Shown piece by piece: positions 36,218-48,586 of a DNA stretch of 64,000 bases. The notes beneath the pieces are model-generated. The model ran no database searches. It saw only the letters and a list, made by a program, of their open reading frames with translations, and was not told where the DNA came from. Origin of the DNA: Phallusia mammillata (Eukaryota > Chordata > Ascidiacea > Phlebobranchia > Ascidiidae); the NCBI GenBank assembly GCA_003260075.1, contig QLIY01000169.1, forward strand, positions 141,824 through 205,823. Direction: 5' to 3'. The stretch's first letter is position 1. Each line of letters begins with the position of its first letter. The position numbers and the translations under genes were made by a program.

Positions 36218-36868
36218 AAAACACAGTGTTAGTTTGTGACGTAACAATATACAATGCTCAGCTTGCAAACTCGTTCCGAAATCAGCATTTCCGGTTCCTT
36301 GGTCTTATGCAGGCAGACTCTGTCGCCCCCCCCCCTCACTGCAAATGGACGCCTAGATCATACCTCTGCACTTACGTGTGAACGTAAATGTTGCCAATTA
36401 TTCAAGTTTGTTTGCATTGATTGTTTGATTTTCCACAATACATGTATAAATTCCATTACGATTTTCCTTTTTTTTGCAAGCCCCCCCCCCCCTATTCAAG
36501 TTTGTTTGCATTGATTGTTTGATTTTCCACAATACATGTAAGCTATAAATTCCATTACGATTTTCCTTTTTTTTTGCAAGCTCTGCACACAAAAGAAGGT
36601 CAATTTTAAGTATTTATTATTATACAGTCACCCTTCAATTTTCCAGAAATAAATCTCCACAAATTGTGCCACAACTAAAAAACAAAAACATATGTTAGTT
36701 GTGAAATAAAAACAACCAATTCCGCTGTTTCAATCTTCATCCAAAAATCTGCAAAACAAAAAACACAGTGTTAGTTTGTGACGTAACAATATACAATGCT
36801 CAGCTTGAAAACTCGTTCCATAATCAGCATTTCCGGTTCCTTGGTCTTATACAGGCAGACTCTGTCGC
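36218..36868. repeat. about 110-bp separated duplication bounded by C runs
   Basis: The segment 36218 to about 36327, flanked on both sides by C runs, recurs at about 36759-36868. Between them a second duplication (about 36399-36480 and 36493-36582) is split by C at 36481-36492. Confidence 0.8.
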
Positions 36869-37188
36869 TATGACCCTGTACTTGTGAATGCTAGCTTCTG
36901 ACGATGGCGGCCCGATTTGCCTGACTGACTTTACCACGAAGCAGCTCGCAGTATTCGGTAAAACTAAACTGGATCTGAGTTCGCAGCGCCGAGTTAAGAG
37001 AGAATATGAAAAGCAAACCCATCACATCAATATAGTTAAAGTTAAGTAACAAATTTAAAATTACTTTTACCATATAAGGAAGGAAGAGTTAACGCCTAAA
37101 CCGCGACGTGTGTTTCAAAACAACCTAAACCTAGAAAGATTTTTACACAACAAATAAACATATTTAAAAAATTCAGGTTCTAATTTCC

Positions 37189-37312
37189 AGGTAGTGTATT
37201 AAACTACCTTTTTGTTTTGGTTCTAATTTCAAAGTAGTACATTAAACTACTTTTAGGTTCAAAATCCAAGTAGTATATTAAACTACTTATTTCAAGCAGT
37301 ATATTAAACTGC
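37189..37312. repeat. array of four short hairpins with a constant 7-nt loop
   Basis: Four inverted repeats at about 37189-37209, 37231-37253, 37268-37288 and 37296-37312 share the loop RYATTAA (GTATTAA, ACATTAA, ATATTAA twice). Stems read GGTAGT/ACTACC, AGTAGT/ACTACT, AGTAGT/ACTACT and GCAGT/ACTGC. The stem differences are compensated on both sides. Confidence 0.8.
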
Positions 37313-37429
37313 GTAAAGGTTCGAACTAGCTGGTTTCCTGTGGAAAATAGAGGTTGGTTAGTTTCTTTACTTTATTACAGCAAGTTGCACACTAAAATTT
37401 AGTCGTGGACAACTAAACTATCATTTTCC

Positions 37430-38000
37430 CAAAGTAACCACCAGTGGTTAGTTGTGGTCACCAAAAAAGATACTAAAGTAACCACCAATGGTTAGTTGTG
37501 GTCAACAAAAAATCCCAAAGTAACCACCAATGGTTAGTTATGGTCACAGAAAAACCTAAAGTAACCACCAATGGTTAGATGTGGTCACCAAAATATCCAA
37601 AATAACCACCAATGGTTAGATGTGGTATCTAAAAAACCCAAAATAACCACCAATGGTTAGATGTGGTATCTAAAAAACCCAAAGTAACCACCAATGGTTA
37701 GACGTGGTCACAGAAAAACCCAAAGTAACCACCAATGGTTAGTTGAGGTGACTAAAAATCCTAAAATAACCACCAATGGTTAGTTGTGGTTACCAAAAAT
37801 CCCAAAATAACCACCAATTGTTAGTTGTGATCACCAAAAGTCCCAAAATAACCACCAATGGTTAGTTGTGGTGAACAGAAAGTCCCAAAATAACCACCAA
37901 TTGTTAGTTGTGGTCACCAAAAATCCCAAAATAACCACCAACGGTTAGATGTGGTCACCAAAAAAGACACCAAAGCGACCACCAATGTTAAGTTGCGATC
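37430..38000. repeat. minisatellite of about 14 units of about 41 bp, each a small hairpin
   Basis: The unit core AACCACCAATGGTTAGTTGT followed by GGT recurs about every 40-43 bases. Each core contains ACCAC and GTGGT as an inverted pair, and AACCA/TGGTT as a smaller one. Spacer sequence (CAAAAATCCCAAA-like) varies more than the core. Confidence 0.85.
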
Positions 38001-39054
38001 AATAAAAAATCCTTTGCCCTTTACGATTGGACCGGTTTAGAACACAGTTCAATCGTATTTAAGCTTAAGCCACTTGTGTTTTCTATAAATTATAAAACTG
38101 TTCTTCGTTCATCTGGTACACGAATGGTTGAACTTCTATCAAATCGTACATGATTAGTTGTTCATCTTCTTCAGTGCGATTTGCACCTCACGTTATTTAA
38201 GCCTTAACTCACAAACATTCCCACACAAACATACTTGTGGAACCGCCATCGTCCTGCGCGCCCCTATAATGCCGCCGCAACTAGATCACAAACAAAAACA
38301 AGAAAAAACACAGCTTCTGAGCTCGCTATCTATCTGACTTCTCCGCAACATTTAGCCTATGAATAGTAAAATGTGAGGCTGCCGCGCCTGGCAGTGTAAA
38401 CTTCACCAAAAGTAAAGTTATGAAACAAACAGAGCTTTTAAGTGGGTTTATAAGGCCGAGTCAACAAGGAATGCGAGATTTCGGTAATTATTATATTATA
38501 ACATTACTATTAAACTATATTAACATTACTAGGGAATATTATAACATTACTATTAAAAAATAAAACGTATGCAGACTGCATATGAAATAAAAATGATTAA
38601 AACCTGTGGAAAAATGCACCTGCCATAAAGTACCTGTGGAAAAATGTACCTGCAAAAAGGACCTGTGGAAAAAATACACGAGTTGCTAGAACCGCTGGGT
38701 GGCAGGCTTTGCCACAAGAACAAAGAACATTGTGTGCATCTGCATGACATCGCAACCCAGCCGCAGTCCAGGGTCTTCTTATGGAAGAATAAACTGCGAG
38801 TGGATCGTTCAGCCAATACAGATGCACGGCACTGATGGAACAGTGCGACACCAAGCGACAGATCCCTACATTACAATGCGCTCAAGCTTATGGCAAAAAG
38901 GGAAGACACGGAAAAGCCACGTGTACAAACAACAACATCATCATCTTCGAAGACGGAATGAAAAAATCATCATCAAAGACGGACCCTCCCGAATTCTGAC
39001 ATGTTTAGGGGGAATTGAAAACAGCCTTACGGTATTTTTAGCCGGCGTGCTCGC

Positions 39055-39108
<54 letters not shown>

Positions 39109-40743
39109 GTCCGACGGATAGCGAAGTTTACTAGGAACGCCTGCACCGGTACCCGTCTCCGGTGGAATTTGACCCAAGCGGGCCTGGGTGGGTGACGGCG
39201 ACGTGTTCTAGCCTTAGGTTTTAACGCTAACGTTTACCGCGCCGCGCCTAACTAAACCCATAACTAAGGGGGAATGCGGCGCGCGAACCCATAAAAACCC
39301 TAGCCTAACTATTCTAACCTTAGTTATCGATGCTACAACTTCAACTTAATTGCGACTTAATTTGTAGCACCAAAAAAACAAAAATAACTTGGGCCTCCAA
39401 TCCGCTGGACCTGACAATGACGAATGGAGGTCCAGCGCAAGTTAGCATAGAGTTATTGGCCTGGGTGAAAATCTCGCATTCAATGTTGACTATAACGCAG
39501 CAGTCTCCTATTAATAACTGACAGCTGTAATTTTGAAGTTGAATATAAGATGAAGGTTTGAAGACGATGAGTTGGGTCTGAAGAATCTGAAAAATAGAAA
39601 GTAGATTAAGACCAAAGGTTCGTTGTGTAAGCACAGATATCATCTGAGTAGGTTTGTTAAACATATGTAAACTACACTGTTATGTGAGTGTTTGTTTTTG
39701 TTATTAAATGAGCAGATAAAACAAACATAGACAATGTGGTACAATGGATACGAGGTTCGGACAATAGTGATCATAGTATGTGACAAGTAATTTATAATGG
39801 GCTGTTCAATGTTACACCGAAAAAAGGCAAATTGAAGCAATAAATTGGAGAAAGCCAAGTTTGAATTATAATACAGTGTTTTAACTTTGCAAGGTCGACG
39901 CACATAACTGAATTTCTTTCTCACCTTGAAGCTTGTATAGAAGTTTCGAGGTTAATCTTGTTAGAACGAACAGCAACAAAATCCTCTTCGCCTGCACAAA
40001 ACATATCAGTTATTATTAGAAACGCCATTAGATAAATGTTTATGTTAAACGCTAAAATCTCAAAAACTGTCACATGTAATTCGCTGTTAGGTTCAGTTGC
40101 TTTGCCGTAAGAACTACCGCTCTTAATTTCTAATACTGATAATATGCAGTTAAGAAAAAGCTTGTTTTTGAGTTTGTGAAGGAGATACCCATTGATTACA
40201 GTAACACGAATCCAATCTCGTTTAAATCTTACTTTCAGCCTCAAGAATCGTCGTCATGGGAACAGAAAAGCCGCGCTACGTCATGTCACGTGTTCTGCTC
40301 TATCCATTTCATCACAGCGACCTGAAAAAGACAATAAGAGTTCAATAAATAAAGCATGACAAAATAAGAATTAAACGTTGGATTTCGAGATAACCAGTTT
40401 TAAAGTATGTCATTCCATTCGCTTTAATGCTTGCTTACAAATGCAAAAAGTGCTAACAATTGCAAAAGTTTATTACAGCATCTCACAGTGTCGTTTGATA
40501 ACCTGTTAAGTGACCGCTGAAGTGTTAATTGCACAAACCTGTTTTTATTGTCGCTGCATCACAGGAGGCTGGTTGAGGCGATGAAGGATGAAGTTAATGT
40601 TGTTCAGCTCCTGAAGCAGAGTTTCCGATGAGAACATAGCTCCATCTAGTGACAAAAATACTTATTTAACTGAAAGTTAGTTGCAGTGTGAATTCTGCAC
40701 AGCCGAATTTATCAAAGTATGGTGGAATGTGACATAGCCTAGC

Positions 40744-40744
<1 letters not shown>
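38001..40744. other. intergenic stretch without a recognised gene
   Basis: It holds three short tandem repeats of a CCTGTGGAAAAA motif around 38600-38680, a GC-rich island around 39000-39300 and a 51-nt C tract (39056-39106). Open frames spanning the C tract encode only glycine or proline runs and are not genes. Confidence 0.5.
39056..39106. repeat. 51-nt uninterrupted C tract
   Basis: A pure homopolymer with GC-rich right flank and no obvious duplication of its flanks. It is either a real poly-C microsatellite or a join. Confidence 0.9.

Positions 40745-40810
<66 letters not shown>
40745..40810. repeat. 66-nt uninterrupted C tract
   Basis: The longest homopolymer in the window. It truncates the left end of the hAT-like sequence that follows, suggesting a join or expansion inside a transposon. 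Confidence 0.9.
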
Positions 40811-40811
<1 letters not shown>

Positions 40812-41497
40812 TGTTCCGTGAAAGATCATCAGGTGTTCCGCGAGAAATTTGCTGGTTTCAATACAGGATTCTAATGTTTTAGACTTCTATGGTTTGACTA
40901 ATGTTTCATGTCTAACACCGGTCTAAAATCGCTGGTTTAACACAGCTGGCGGAAATGGCTTTTATTTTATGAAAGTATTTATCCACCAACACCAGTTTGA
41001 GTGCTATGTAGTGATTGGCTTCATTTATTGTTGTGTAATAATAAGACCCGTTCTCTAATGATAACATAGCTAAATTGCGACTAAACTGCTGACGGTTAGT
41101 GCAATTTAGCTGGGTAAGCTTCAAGAATAATATACCCTTTAAACCCTGTCTCAGACTAAACGAGTTTCAACCAGTTTTTTGACGCTCAGCAAAATTGTTT
41201 GCTCGAAAAACGATGAATCAAGAAACAGCCAGTGCGGGGCGTGTATTGTATTTAAGTACAATACTAGTTTTATTTTCGTTTTCATAAAACCTCCCCTCAA
41301 CTTCAATAGCTTTATAGGAGCGTTTTCATCCGTTTCCGTGATTACGTGATTTGCGATTTAGCGGTTCCCGCGATTTAGCGTTTTAGTGTCAGAGCCTGGT
41401 TGTTTTATTGCATCAAATTTCGTTTGGTGTTCCGCAAAATTATTTTAATGCATAAAGTGTTCGTGGCTCAAAAAAGGTTGAAAAACACTGGCCTAGC
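40811..41497. mobile_element. hAT-type short element, left end lost
   Basis: The left part has GTGTTCCGTG and GTGTTCCGCGAG motifs, and the right part ends in GGTTGAAAAACACTGG, a typical terminal sequence of hAT-derived MITEs. The true left terminus is lost in the C tract, so no target duplication can be read. The right end overlaps the start of the 2.05 kb duplicated block. Confidence 0.4.
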
Positions 41498-41880
41498 TGT
41501 CCATTGTGCGCAAAATAAGTTAATGTCATCAGGTATTTTAAATAATCTAATCGGTGCGCAAAATCAATGTAACAAAAACCTCCAATTGTCTCTCCACCAA
41601 TTGTGTCCTTAACTTTATAACGTCTTAACGTTGCGCAGCTATCCCCGGCTTGGTGAAGGTTTTAGTGCAATTGTGTTACTGCGATTGTTTTTCCGAGCGA
41701 AATGAACTTAACTCAATCCCTATTTTTAATGTTTTGAATCTTTTTGGTTCAACGTAATAAGTTCCTTTGCATACACAGTCGGCTTATAAAGTAATCATGT
41801 GCTGGGAAAGGCGACAGTAAAAAGGACAGGAGCTGCAAAGTACGTAATAACTCACCAATCCAAGTTTCCATATATTGGAT

Positions 41881-42030
41881 GAGGTAACTGTGACGAACAA
41901 ACACAGACATGTTCCCATGACAACAGGTGATGACTTCACTGCCGTTGGGCGTCCGTCTGTGAAAAATAAATTCGATTTTATAAATTCTGTCCAAGTTTGG
42001 AAACTTGCATCAGGGATACTTACATTTAAG
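41881..42030 (-). CDS. possible minus-strand coding exon(s), unrecognised, duplicated at 44383-44532
   Basis: On the minus strand a donor-like GTAAGT (complement of about 42018-42023), an acceptor TTTTTCACAG about 67 bases on, and a donor GTGAGT (complement of 41863-41868) frame a segment encoding RTPNGSEVITCCHGNMSVF and then VRHSYLIQYMETW. Composition is coding-like but no upstream or downstream exon could be chained and no family is recognised. Confidence 0.2.
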
Positions 42031-42119
42031 TTGGATGCACAACTTTGGTTAAAGCAGAATGCCACAACGACAAGTTATTGTGAACACAGAAATAAAAACA
42101 AGTGAGGGGTTGGTATGTT

Positions 42120-42830
42120 TTAGTCCAGCCGTCGCTGGTGGTTCGTAAAAAGGCCATTTTGCAACAACGTATAAATAAGCACTTTTTAGAACTGTTACTA
42201 TTTCGTCAACAGTTGCTGCGATTTAAGAACTATTGCCAACCGTCCCTGGGTAATAAAGGGACGTTTTCATAATATAACAACAAATGAGCATTTTAAAACT
42301 GCAAAATTCGCATTATAACATAACCACACACATTTGGGGATTCCATTTATCGTCAGCAATCGCTGCGTTCTGAAAAATTATCTCCAGTCGTTGCTGGGTT
42401 TAAAAAGGGCTTATTTTCATGATATTTCGGAAATTTTACACACAGCACTTTTTGAGCAATAAAAAAAATTCTTATTTCAAACATCAAAATTGCATCATGC
42501 ATATCTGGGAAATCTATTAATCGTCAGCAATCGCTGCGTTTTGAAAATTTATCTCCAGTCGGTGCTGGGTTAAAAATGGGACATTTATTCGATATTACAA
42601 AGTAGTGCATTGTGCAACAAGACGTTTTAGAACCTAGAAACAATCAAATTTCACATTATAACGCAACAACGTGCATTTGGGGATTTCATTTATCGCCAGC
42701 AGTCGCTGCATTTTAAAAATTACCTCCAGTCGCTGCTGGGTTTAGAAAGGGAAATTTGCACAAAAAATGACAAAAAAAGCATTTTTGTTTTAGGTCCATA
42801 ACTTTATCGTCAGCAATGGCTGCGTTAAAT
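42120..42830. repeat. tandem array of about 160-bp units with paired CAGC/GCTG hairpins
   Basis: About five degenerate units, each with a pair such as CGTCAGCAATCGCTGCG and CTCCAGTCGTTGCTGGG separated by A/T-rich sequence. In each pair the half-sites can fold on themselves (CCAG...CTGG; CAGC...GCTG). The array is repeated with the surrounding block at 44622-45332. Confidence 0.7.
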
Positions 42831-42920
42831 AACATGCTTTCGTAATAAATACAGAAAAACTGACAATAAAACAACCCAAGGTTACCTTGTTATCTAAATG
42901 TTTAATATTTGAAATATTTG

Positions 42921-43397
42921 ATGACAACTATATTTTTGTCCCTGTTTACACTCCATTGCTGTTCTATTTTCTGTCTGAGATTAAATAAACTGAACTGTAT
43001 CAAGCTTGCACAAACAGATCAACTTTCCCGAATACCGTCCGCATTACAAGACCGTGCACAGACTGCAACACGAATACGCAGGTGCTACGTTGAACAACCA
43101 GGTGTTGGGGGTTGGGGGGGATTTGCGCAAGTTAACGTGCAGACGGGAATTCCCGACCACCGGAACCGGAAACTGGTTTCAGAGACCGAGAATTTTCATG
43201 CAACACCAAAATCAATCAACGACACAAACTGCTCAATATTCAGAAAATATCTACTGTTTGTGTATCTCCTTGCTATAAGCTTCTGTTTAACGTTAAAGAT
43301 TGGCTGGTTGCTGATTAATATCTTGCAAAATCAATACTCAAATCTGACTTTAGAAAAGTACAAAAACACTGAAACTTTAGCTATATCACCTAATTAA
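42921..43397 (+). CDS. intronless 158-codon ORF of unknown nature, duplicated at 45423-45899
   Basis: An ATG opens a frame with a hydrophobic, signal-like start (MTTIFLSLFTLHCCSIFCL) and a second hydrophobic stretch near the end (YLLFVYLLAISFCLTL). It is long for AT-rich sequence, but another frame of the same strand is open across the middle and there is no homology I can name. It may be chance or a degenerate transposon fragment. Confidence 0.15.
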   Translation: MTTIFLSLFTLHCCSIFCLRLNKLNCIKLAQTDQLSRIPSALQDRAQTATRIRRCYVEQPGVGGWGGFAQVNVQTGIPDHRNRKLVSETENFHATPKSINDTNCSIFRKYLLFVYLLAISFCLTLKIGWLLINILQNQYSNLTLEKYKNTETLAISPN

Positions 43398-45923
43398 CCT
43401 TCACTAAAGCTTGTGATTGCTNTCTGTCCAAGTTTGGAAACTTGCATCAGGGATACTTACATTTAAGTTGGATGCACAACTTTGGTTAAAGCAGAATGCC
43501 ACAACGACAAGTTATTGTGAACACAGAAATAAAAACAAGTGAGGGGTTGGTATGTTTTAGTCCAGCCGTCGCTGGTGGTTCGTAAAAAGGCCATTTTGCA
43601 ACAACGTATAAATAAGCACTTTTTAGAACTGTTACTATTTCGTCAACAGTTGCTGCGATTTAAGAACTATTGCCAACCGTCCCTGGGTAATAAAGGGACG
43701 TTTTCATAATATAACAACAAATGAGCATTTTAAAACTGCAAAATTCGCATTATAACATAACCACACGCATTTGGGGATTTCATTTATCGCCAGCAGTCGC
43801 TGCGTTTTAAAAATTACCTCCAGTCGCTGCTGGGTTTAGAAAGGGAAATTTGCACAAAAAACCCCCCCCCCGCGATTTAGCGTTTTAGTGTCAGAGCCTG
43901 GTTGTTTTATTGCATCAAATTTCGTTTGGTGTTCCGCAAAATTATTTTAATGCATAAAGTGTTCGTGGCTCAAAAAAGGTTGAAAAACACTGGCCTAGCT
44001 GTCCATTGTGCGCAAAATAAGTTAATGTCATCAGGTATTTTAAATAATCTAATCGGTGCGCAAAATCAATGTAACAAAAACCTCCAATTGTCTCTCCACC
44101 AATTGTGTCCTTAACTTTATAACGTCATTACGTTGCGCAGCTATCCCCGGCTTGGTGAATGTTTTAGTGCAATTGTGTTACTGCGATTGTTTTTCCGAGC
44201 GAAATGAACTTAACTCAATCCCTATTTTTAATGTTTTGAATCTTTTTGGTTCAACGTAATAAGTTCCTTTGCATACACAGTCGGCTTATAAAGTAATCAT
44301 GTGCTGGGAAAGGCGACAGTAAAAAGGACAGGAGCTGCAAAGTACGTAATAACTCACCAATCCAAGTTTCCATATATTGGATGAGGTAACTGTGACGAAC
44401 AAACACAGACATGTTCCCATGACAACAGGTGATGACTTCACTGCCGTTGGGCGTCCGTCTGTGAAAAATAAATTCGATTTTATAAATTCTGTCCAAGTTT
44501 GGAAACTTGCATCAGGGATACTTACATTTAAGTTGGATGCACAACTTTGGTTAAAGCAGAATGCCACAACGACAAGTTATTGTGAACACAGAAATAAAAA
44601 CAAGTGAGGGGTTGGTATGTTTTAGTCCAGCCGTCGCTGGTGGTTCGTAAAAAGGCCATTTTGCAACAACGTATAAATAAGCACTTTTTAGAACTGTTAC
44701 TATTTCGTCAACAGTTGCTGCGATTTAAGAACTATTGCCAACCGTCCCTGGGTAATAAAGGGACGTTTTCATAATATAACAACAAATGAGCATTTTAAAA
44801 CTGCAAAATTCGCATTATAACATAACCACACACATTTGGGGATTCCATTTATCGTCAGCAATCGCTGCGTTCTGAAAAATTATCTCCAGTCGTTGCTGGG
44901 TTTAAAAAGGGCTTATTTTCATGATATTTCGGAAATTTTACACACAGCACTTTTTGAGCAATAAAAAAAATTCTTATTTCAAACATCAAAATTGCATCAT
45001 GCATATCTGGGAAATCTATTAATCGTCAGCAATCGCTGCGTTTTGAAAATTTATCTCCAGTCGGTGCTGGGTTAAAAATGGGACATTTATTCGATATTAC
45101 AAAGTAGTGCATTGTGCAACAAGACGTTTTAGAACCTAGAAACAATCAAATTTCACATTATAACGCAACAACGTGCATTTGGGGATTTCATTTATCGCCA
45201 GCAGTCGCTGCATTTTAAAAATTACCTCCAGTCGCTGCTGGGTTTAGAAAGGGAAATTTGCACAAAAAATGACAAAAAAAGCATTTTTGTTTTAGGTCCA
45301 TAACTTTATCGTCAGCAATGGCTGCGTTAAATAACATGCTTTCGTAATAAATACAGAAAAACTGACAATAAAACAACCCAAGGTTACCTTGTTATCTAAA
45401 TGTTTAATATTTGAAATATTTGATGACAACTATATTTTTGTCCCTGTTTACACTCCATTGCTGTTCTATTTTCTGTCTGAGATTAAATAAACTGAACTGT
45501 ATCAAGCTTGCACAAACAGATCAACTTTCCCGAATACCGTCCGCATTACAAGACCGTGCACAGACTGCAACACGAATACGCAGGTGCTACGTTGAACAAC
45601 CAGGTGTTGGGGGTTGGGGGGGATTTGCGCAAGTTAACGTGCAGACGGGAATTCCCGACCACCGGAACCGGAAACTGGTTTCAGAGACCGAGAATTTTCA
45701 TGCAACACCAAAATCAATCAACGACACAAACTGCTCAATATTCAGAAAATATCTACTGTTTGTGTATCTCCTTGCTATAAGCTTCTGTTTAACGTTAAAG
45801 ATTGGCTGGTTGCTGATTAATATCTTGCAAAATCAATACTCAAATCTGACTTTAGAAAAGTACAAAAACACTGAAACTTTAGCTATATCACCTAATTAAC
45901 CTTCACTAAAGCTTGTGATTGCT

Positions 45924-48586
45924 CAATAAAAACTTACAGAACCACCGCGACAATGAACACAATTTTTCCTGCGCAGAAAGTCCAAGGCCATTGCGTATAA
46001 TGTTGATACGTATGCTGTAGCCACAACTTAAATGTCCGTTGTGTTTTGAGGTAAATATTGTGACTTTCTGGAGTCCATGTCCATTGCGTATATTGCTTCA
46101 GGCACAACAGACTGTCCATGGTGTTTTGAAACAAGCCCAAATCCAAGTCCCTTGTGTGACAATGGTTTTCAATGTCAATTTGAAACGAAGATGTGATTTT
46201 GTAGGTCTGAGTTCATTGTATAAATCGCTCATACGCGTACGTCATCAACATCTCAATTGTCGGTTGTGGTTTGTAAGTCTGAGACGGGATCTGGTGCTTT
46301 ATTGCAGAAGGAGACGAGCGTATTCTGTTGACAAGTAGCAAAATATTGTTGCATGATTCATACATATCAAACCAGTAAGTTGCAAAAATTCTTTAAACGC
46401 CAGAAATGGATTTTAAATCAGTTTAATAAAACTGTTTTTTTTAATTACTGGAACCCATGATAATGCAAACACCAACTAACTTCACATGAGATACACTACG
46501 TCACCGTTACATAACTTTTGGTTACCAAAAAATTAAACAGGCGTGATATTATGCAATACACAGATTTCCTAGAGGCGCTGCAACAACACGCGGATATACG
46601 CAAGTAAAATACGTGACCGAATCTGATTGGCTGTTTAACACGGAAGCACACAAAAATCTCGCAATCAGCCAGGAACTCGAAATACTTGGCAATCAGCGCT
46701 TTTGTTAAATGAGCGAATACCTTCGGTGATTGGCTTATTTCGTCACGTGGCAGTGCCGAGCATACAAAGTATTGTTACGTCATTTATGTAACTCATGAAG
46801 AAATTGCGCAACAATTACTGGGACAAACATGCGTTACGGGTCCAGAAAAAATACGTTTTAGCATGGAAAACGTTTTGCAACTAAGGCATTTAATGTTTAA
46901 CCGCATTATGAAAATAAAACACGTCCCAAGTTGGACATACAAACACAATTGCTAATCTTCAAGTTATGTGGCCAAGTTGAACACAATATTATTACAACAT
47001 TATACTTCAAACAAAGTAACACCGTGTTTTGGCACACGCTTAATTTTAAATCACAAGGATTAAACTTGCCACAACACAATATCTTAACAAGCCTATGCCA
47101 CATTTTCAGGTACACACAAATTTTACGCATTTGCAGTGTTAGGATTATACGCCCTAATGTTATATACAACAATTTTATGCACATAACCATATTAAAGCTT
47201 TGCTAAGAACGTGTTTTAGTTTTAAAGGATAATTATTGAATCAGTTAACATGCGGTACATTATAACTGATCAAAAAACAAAAGCAGTCCGTTATTTCAGA
47301 CGCTTTGACCAACAATCTGGTTCAACATGTCATAATACATTTCGCTTAGAAACGTATATTTGTTTTCGACAAACTTAACATAAATCATAATAATTGTTGA
47401 ATCGCCTAATAAGCAGTACATTATAAATAGTCAAAACAATATTAACACTTAGTTATTTCAGACGCTCTCACTTAGTTATTTCAGAGACTCATTGTGAAGT
47501 AATGAGGTTCCAAACATCATTACATTACACATAATCTCACCTTTATGACAACGTCATTGCAAATGGAGAAAAATGACCGCCTTGTCGTTTGCCTCGATTT
47601 TTGTGTTGGTCTACTTAAACTTGAAAGTCTGCATTTATAATTTGCATTATATCAAATCTCTTAGTATTAAAACTCTAGAAAACTGAATTCACTATGTGGG
47701 CTACTATACAAACGCGCAAGGCAAGATTCAAAATCAAAACTAACGCGATCAACAACGAAAACATTTAAAAAACATAACTTACCTAAAATTGTACACAGCA
47801 TACGGTGCAGGTCGAATAATGTAATTACTTCATCAGCATTTAAGATTGTTGAACACTGTGCAGCCTCAAAACCAGCAGTATTCTTACACCAGCATGATCT
47901 GAAACCATTCAAGTAACTGTGGATTAACATTCAGGCTTTCTTCTCCCTGAGAGCTGCCAGCGACAAAATTGCAACAACGCTGGATTGCTTGGAACGCAAA
48001 AAGCAAGTTTATCAGCGAAAAGCGCCGATCGCCTCAAAACTACGCCGATCAGGGACTCACAACGTGGCATTGTTCCGTCACAGAGCAACTGTATTGTAGA
48101 ACGTTGTTATAGTTTAATGCTCAACTTGTCTAAATCTTAATGAAAACTGTAACACACTCAATTACTTAGCAAAACATAACTGTTTGATTTCAAATGTAAT
48201 TTAATTGTGAAGTTTACACCATAACCTAATTGTTGCGCCGCCCATCAATTATGCAAATTATCGTAGATTAGCCAAAAAATAAACATATAGTTCTAAAATC
48301 ATTTTTTAATGGAACGAAATCTTTACATTTATTGATGATTGTGTGTTACAGGCAAGATAAAAAAGGAATAAAAATACTTGTCAAAAGAGCTCTATGAACT
48401 TGATATTATGCCTGCTGGCAGCAATAACTTACATAGGGAAGATAAAAGATTGTGACAATTGCACCATTTTTCGTTTATTGCACACCATTCCAAAGACAAG
48501 CAATACAAATAAATAACCTTTACTGCTATGTAAAAGTTGTCATCTAAAATCTTTGCCTCCTTTAATGTTTTCCACTGGGTAATATG
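45924..48586. other. AT-rich intergenic stretch, dispersed repeats, no gene recognised
   Basis: Sequences around 46020-46170 contain degenerate copies of a CCAAGTCCATTG-like motif that also occurs near 61530-61650. The part 47900-48060 resembles 62490-62620, sharing AAGTAACTGTKGATTA and GTTTATCAGCRAAAAGCGCC. A possible exon is listed separately. Confidence 0.45.
47783..47898 (-). CDS. possible single minus-strand coding exon, unrecognised
   Basis: On the minus strand an acceptor (GGTTTCAG) precedes 38 open codons (SCWCKNTAGFEAAQCSTI, then LNADEVITLFDLHRMLCTIL) that end at a consensus donor GTAAGT. Both splice sites are good but no partner exon was found. Confidence 0.22.

Larger units (their letters stand above)
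33514..37180. other. AT-rich intergenic stretch with unmerged duplications, no gene recognised
   Basis: No exon chain is visible on either strand. The right end of a hAT-like short element ends near 34100 (GTCGCGATC...AAAAAGTTTGGGAAGCCCTG). The 34.7-36.9 kb part is dominated by the duplicated segments listed separately. Confidence 0.5.
41370..45923. repeat. 2.05-kb block present twice plus a rearranged third fragment
   Basis: Bases 41370-43421 recur at 43872-45923 (constant offset 2502) with only a handful of differences. Between them, after a single N at 43422, lies a fragment (43423-43861) matching about 41986-42328 and then jumping to about 42670-42768, followed by a 10-C run. The jump joins two similar repeat units, as an allele with fewer units would. 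Confidence 0.9.

Noticed and set aside
38699..39177. Proline- and glycine-run open frames on both strands
   Set aside because: They are created by the 51-C tract; neither strand shows splice or homology support.
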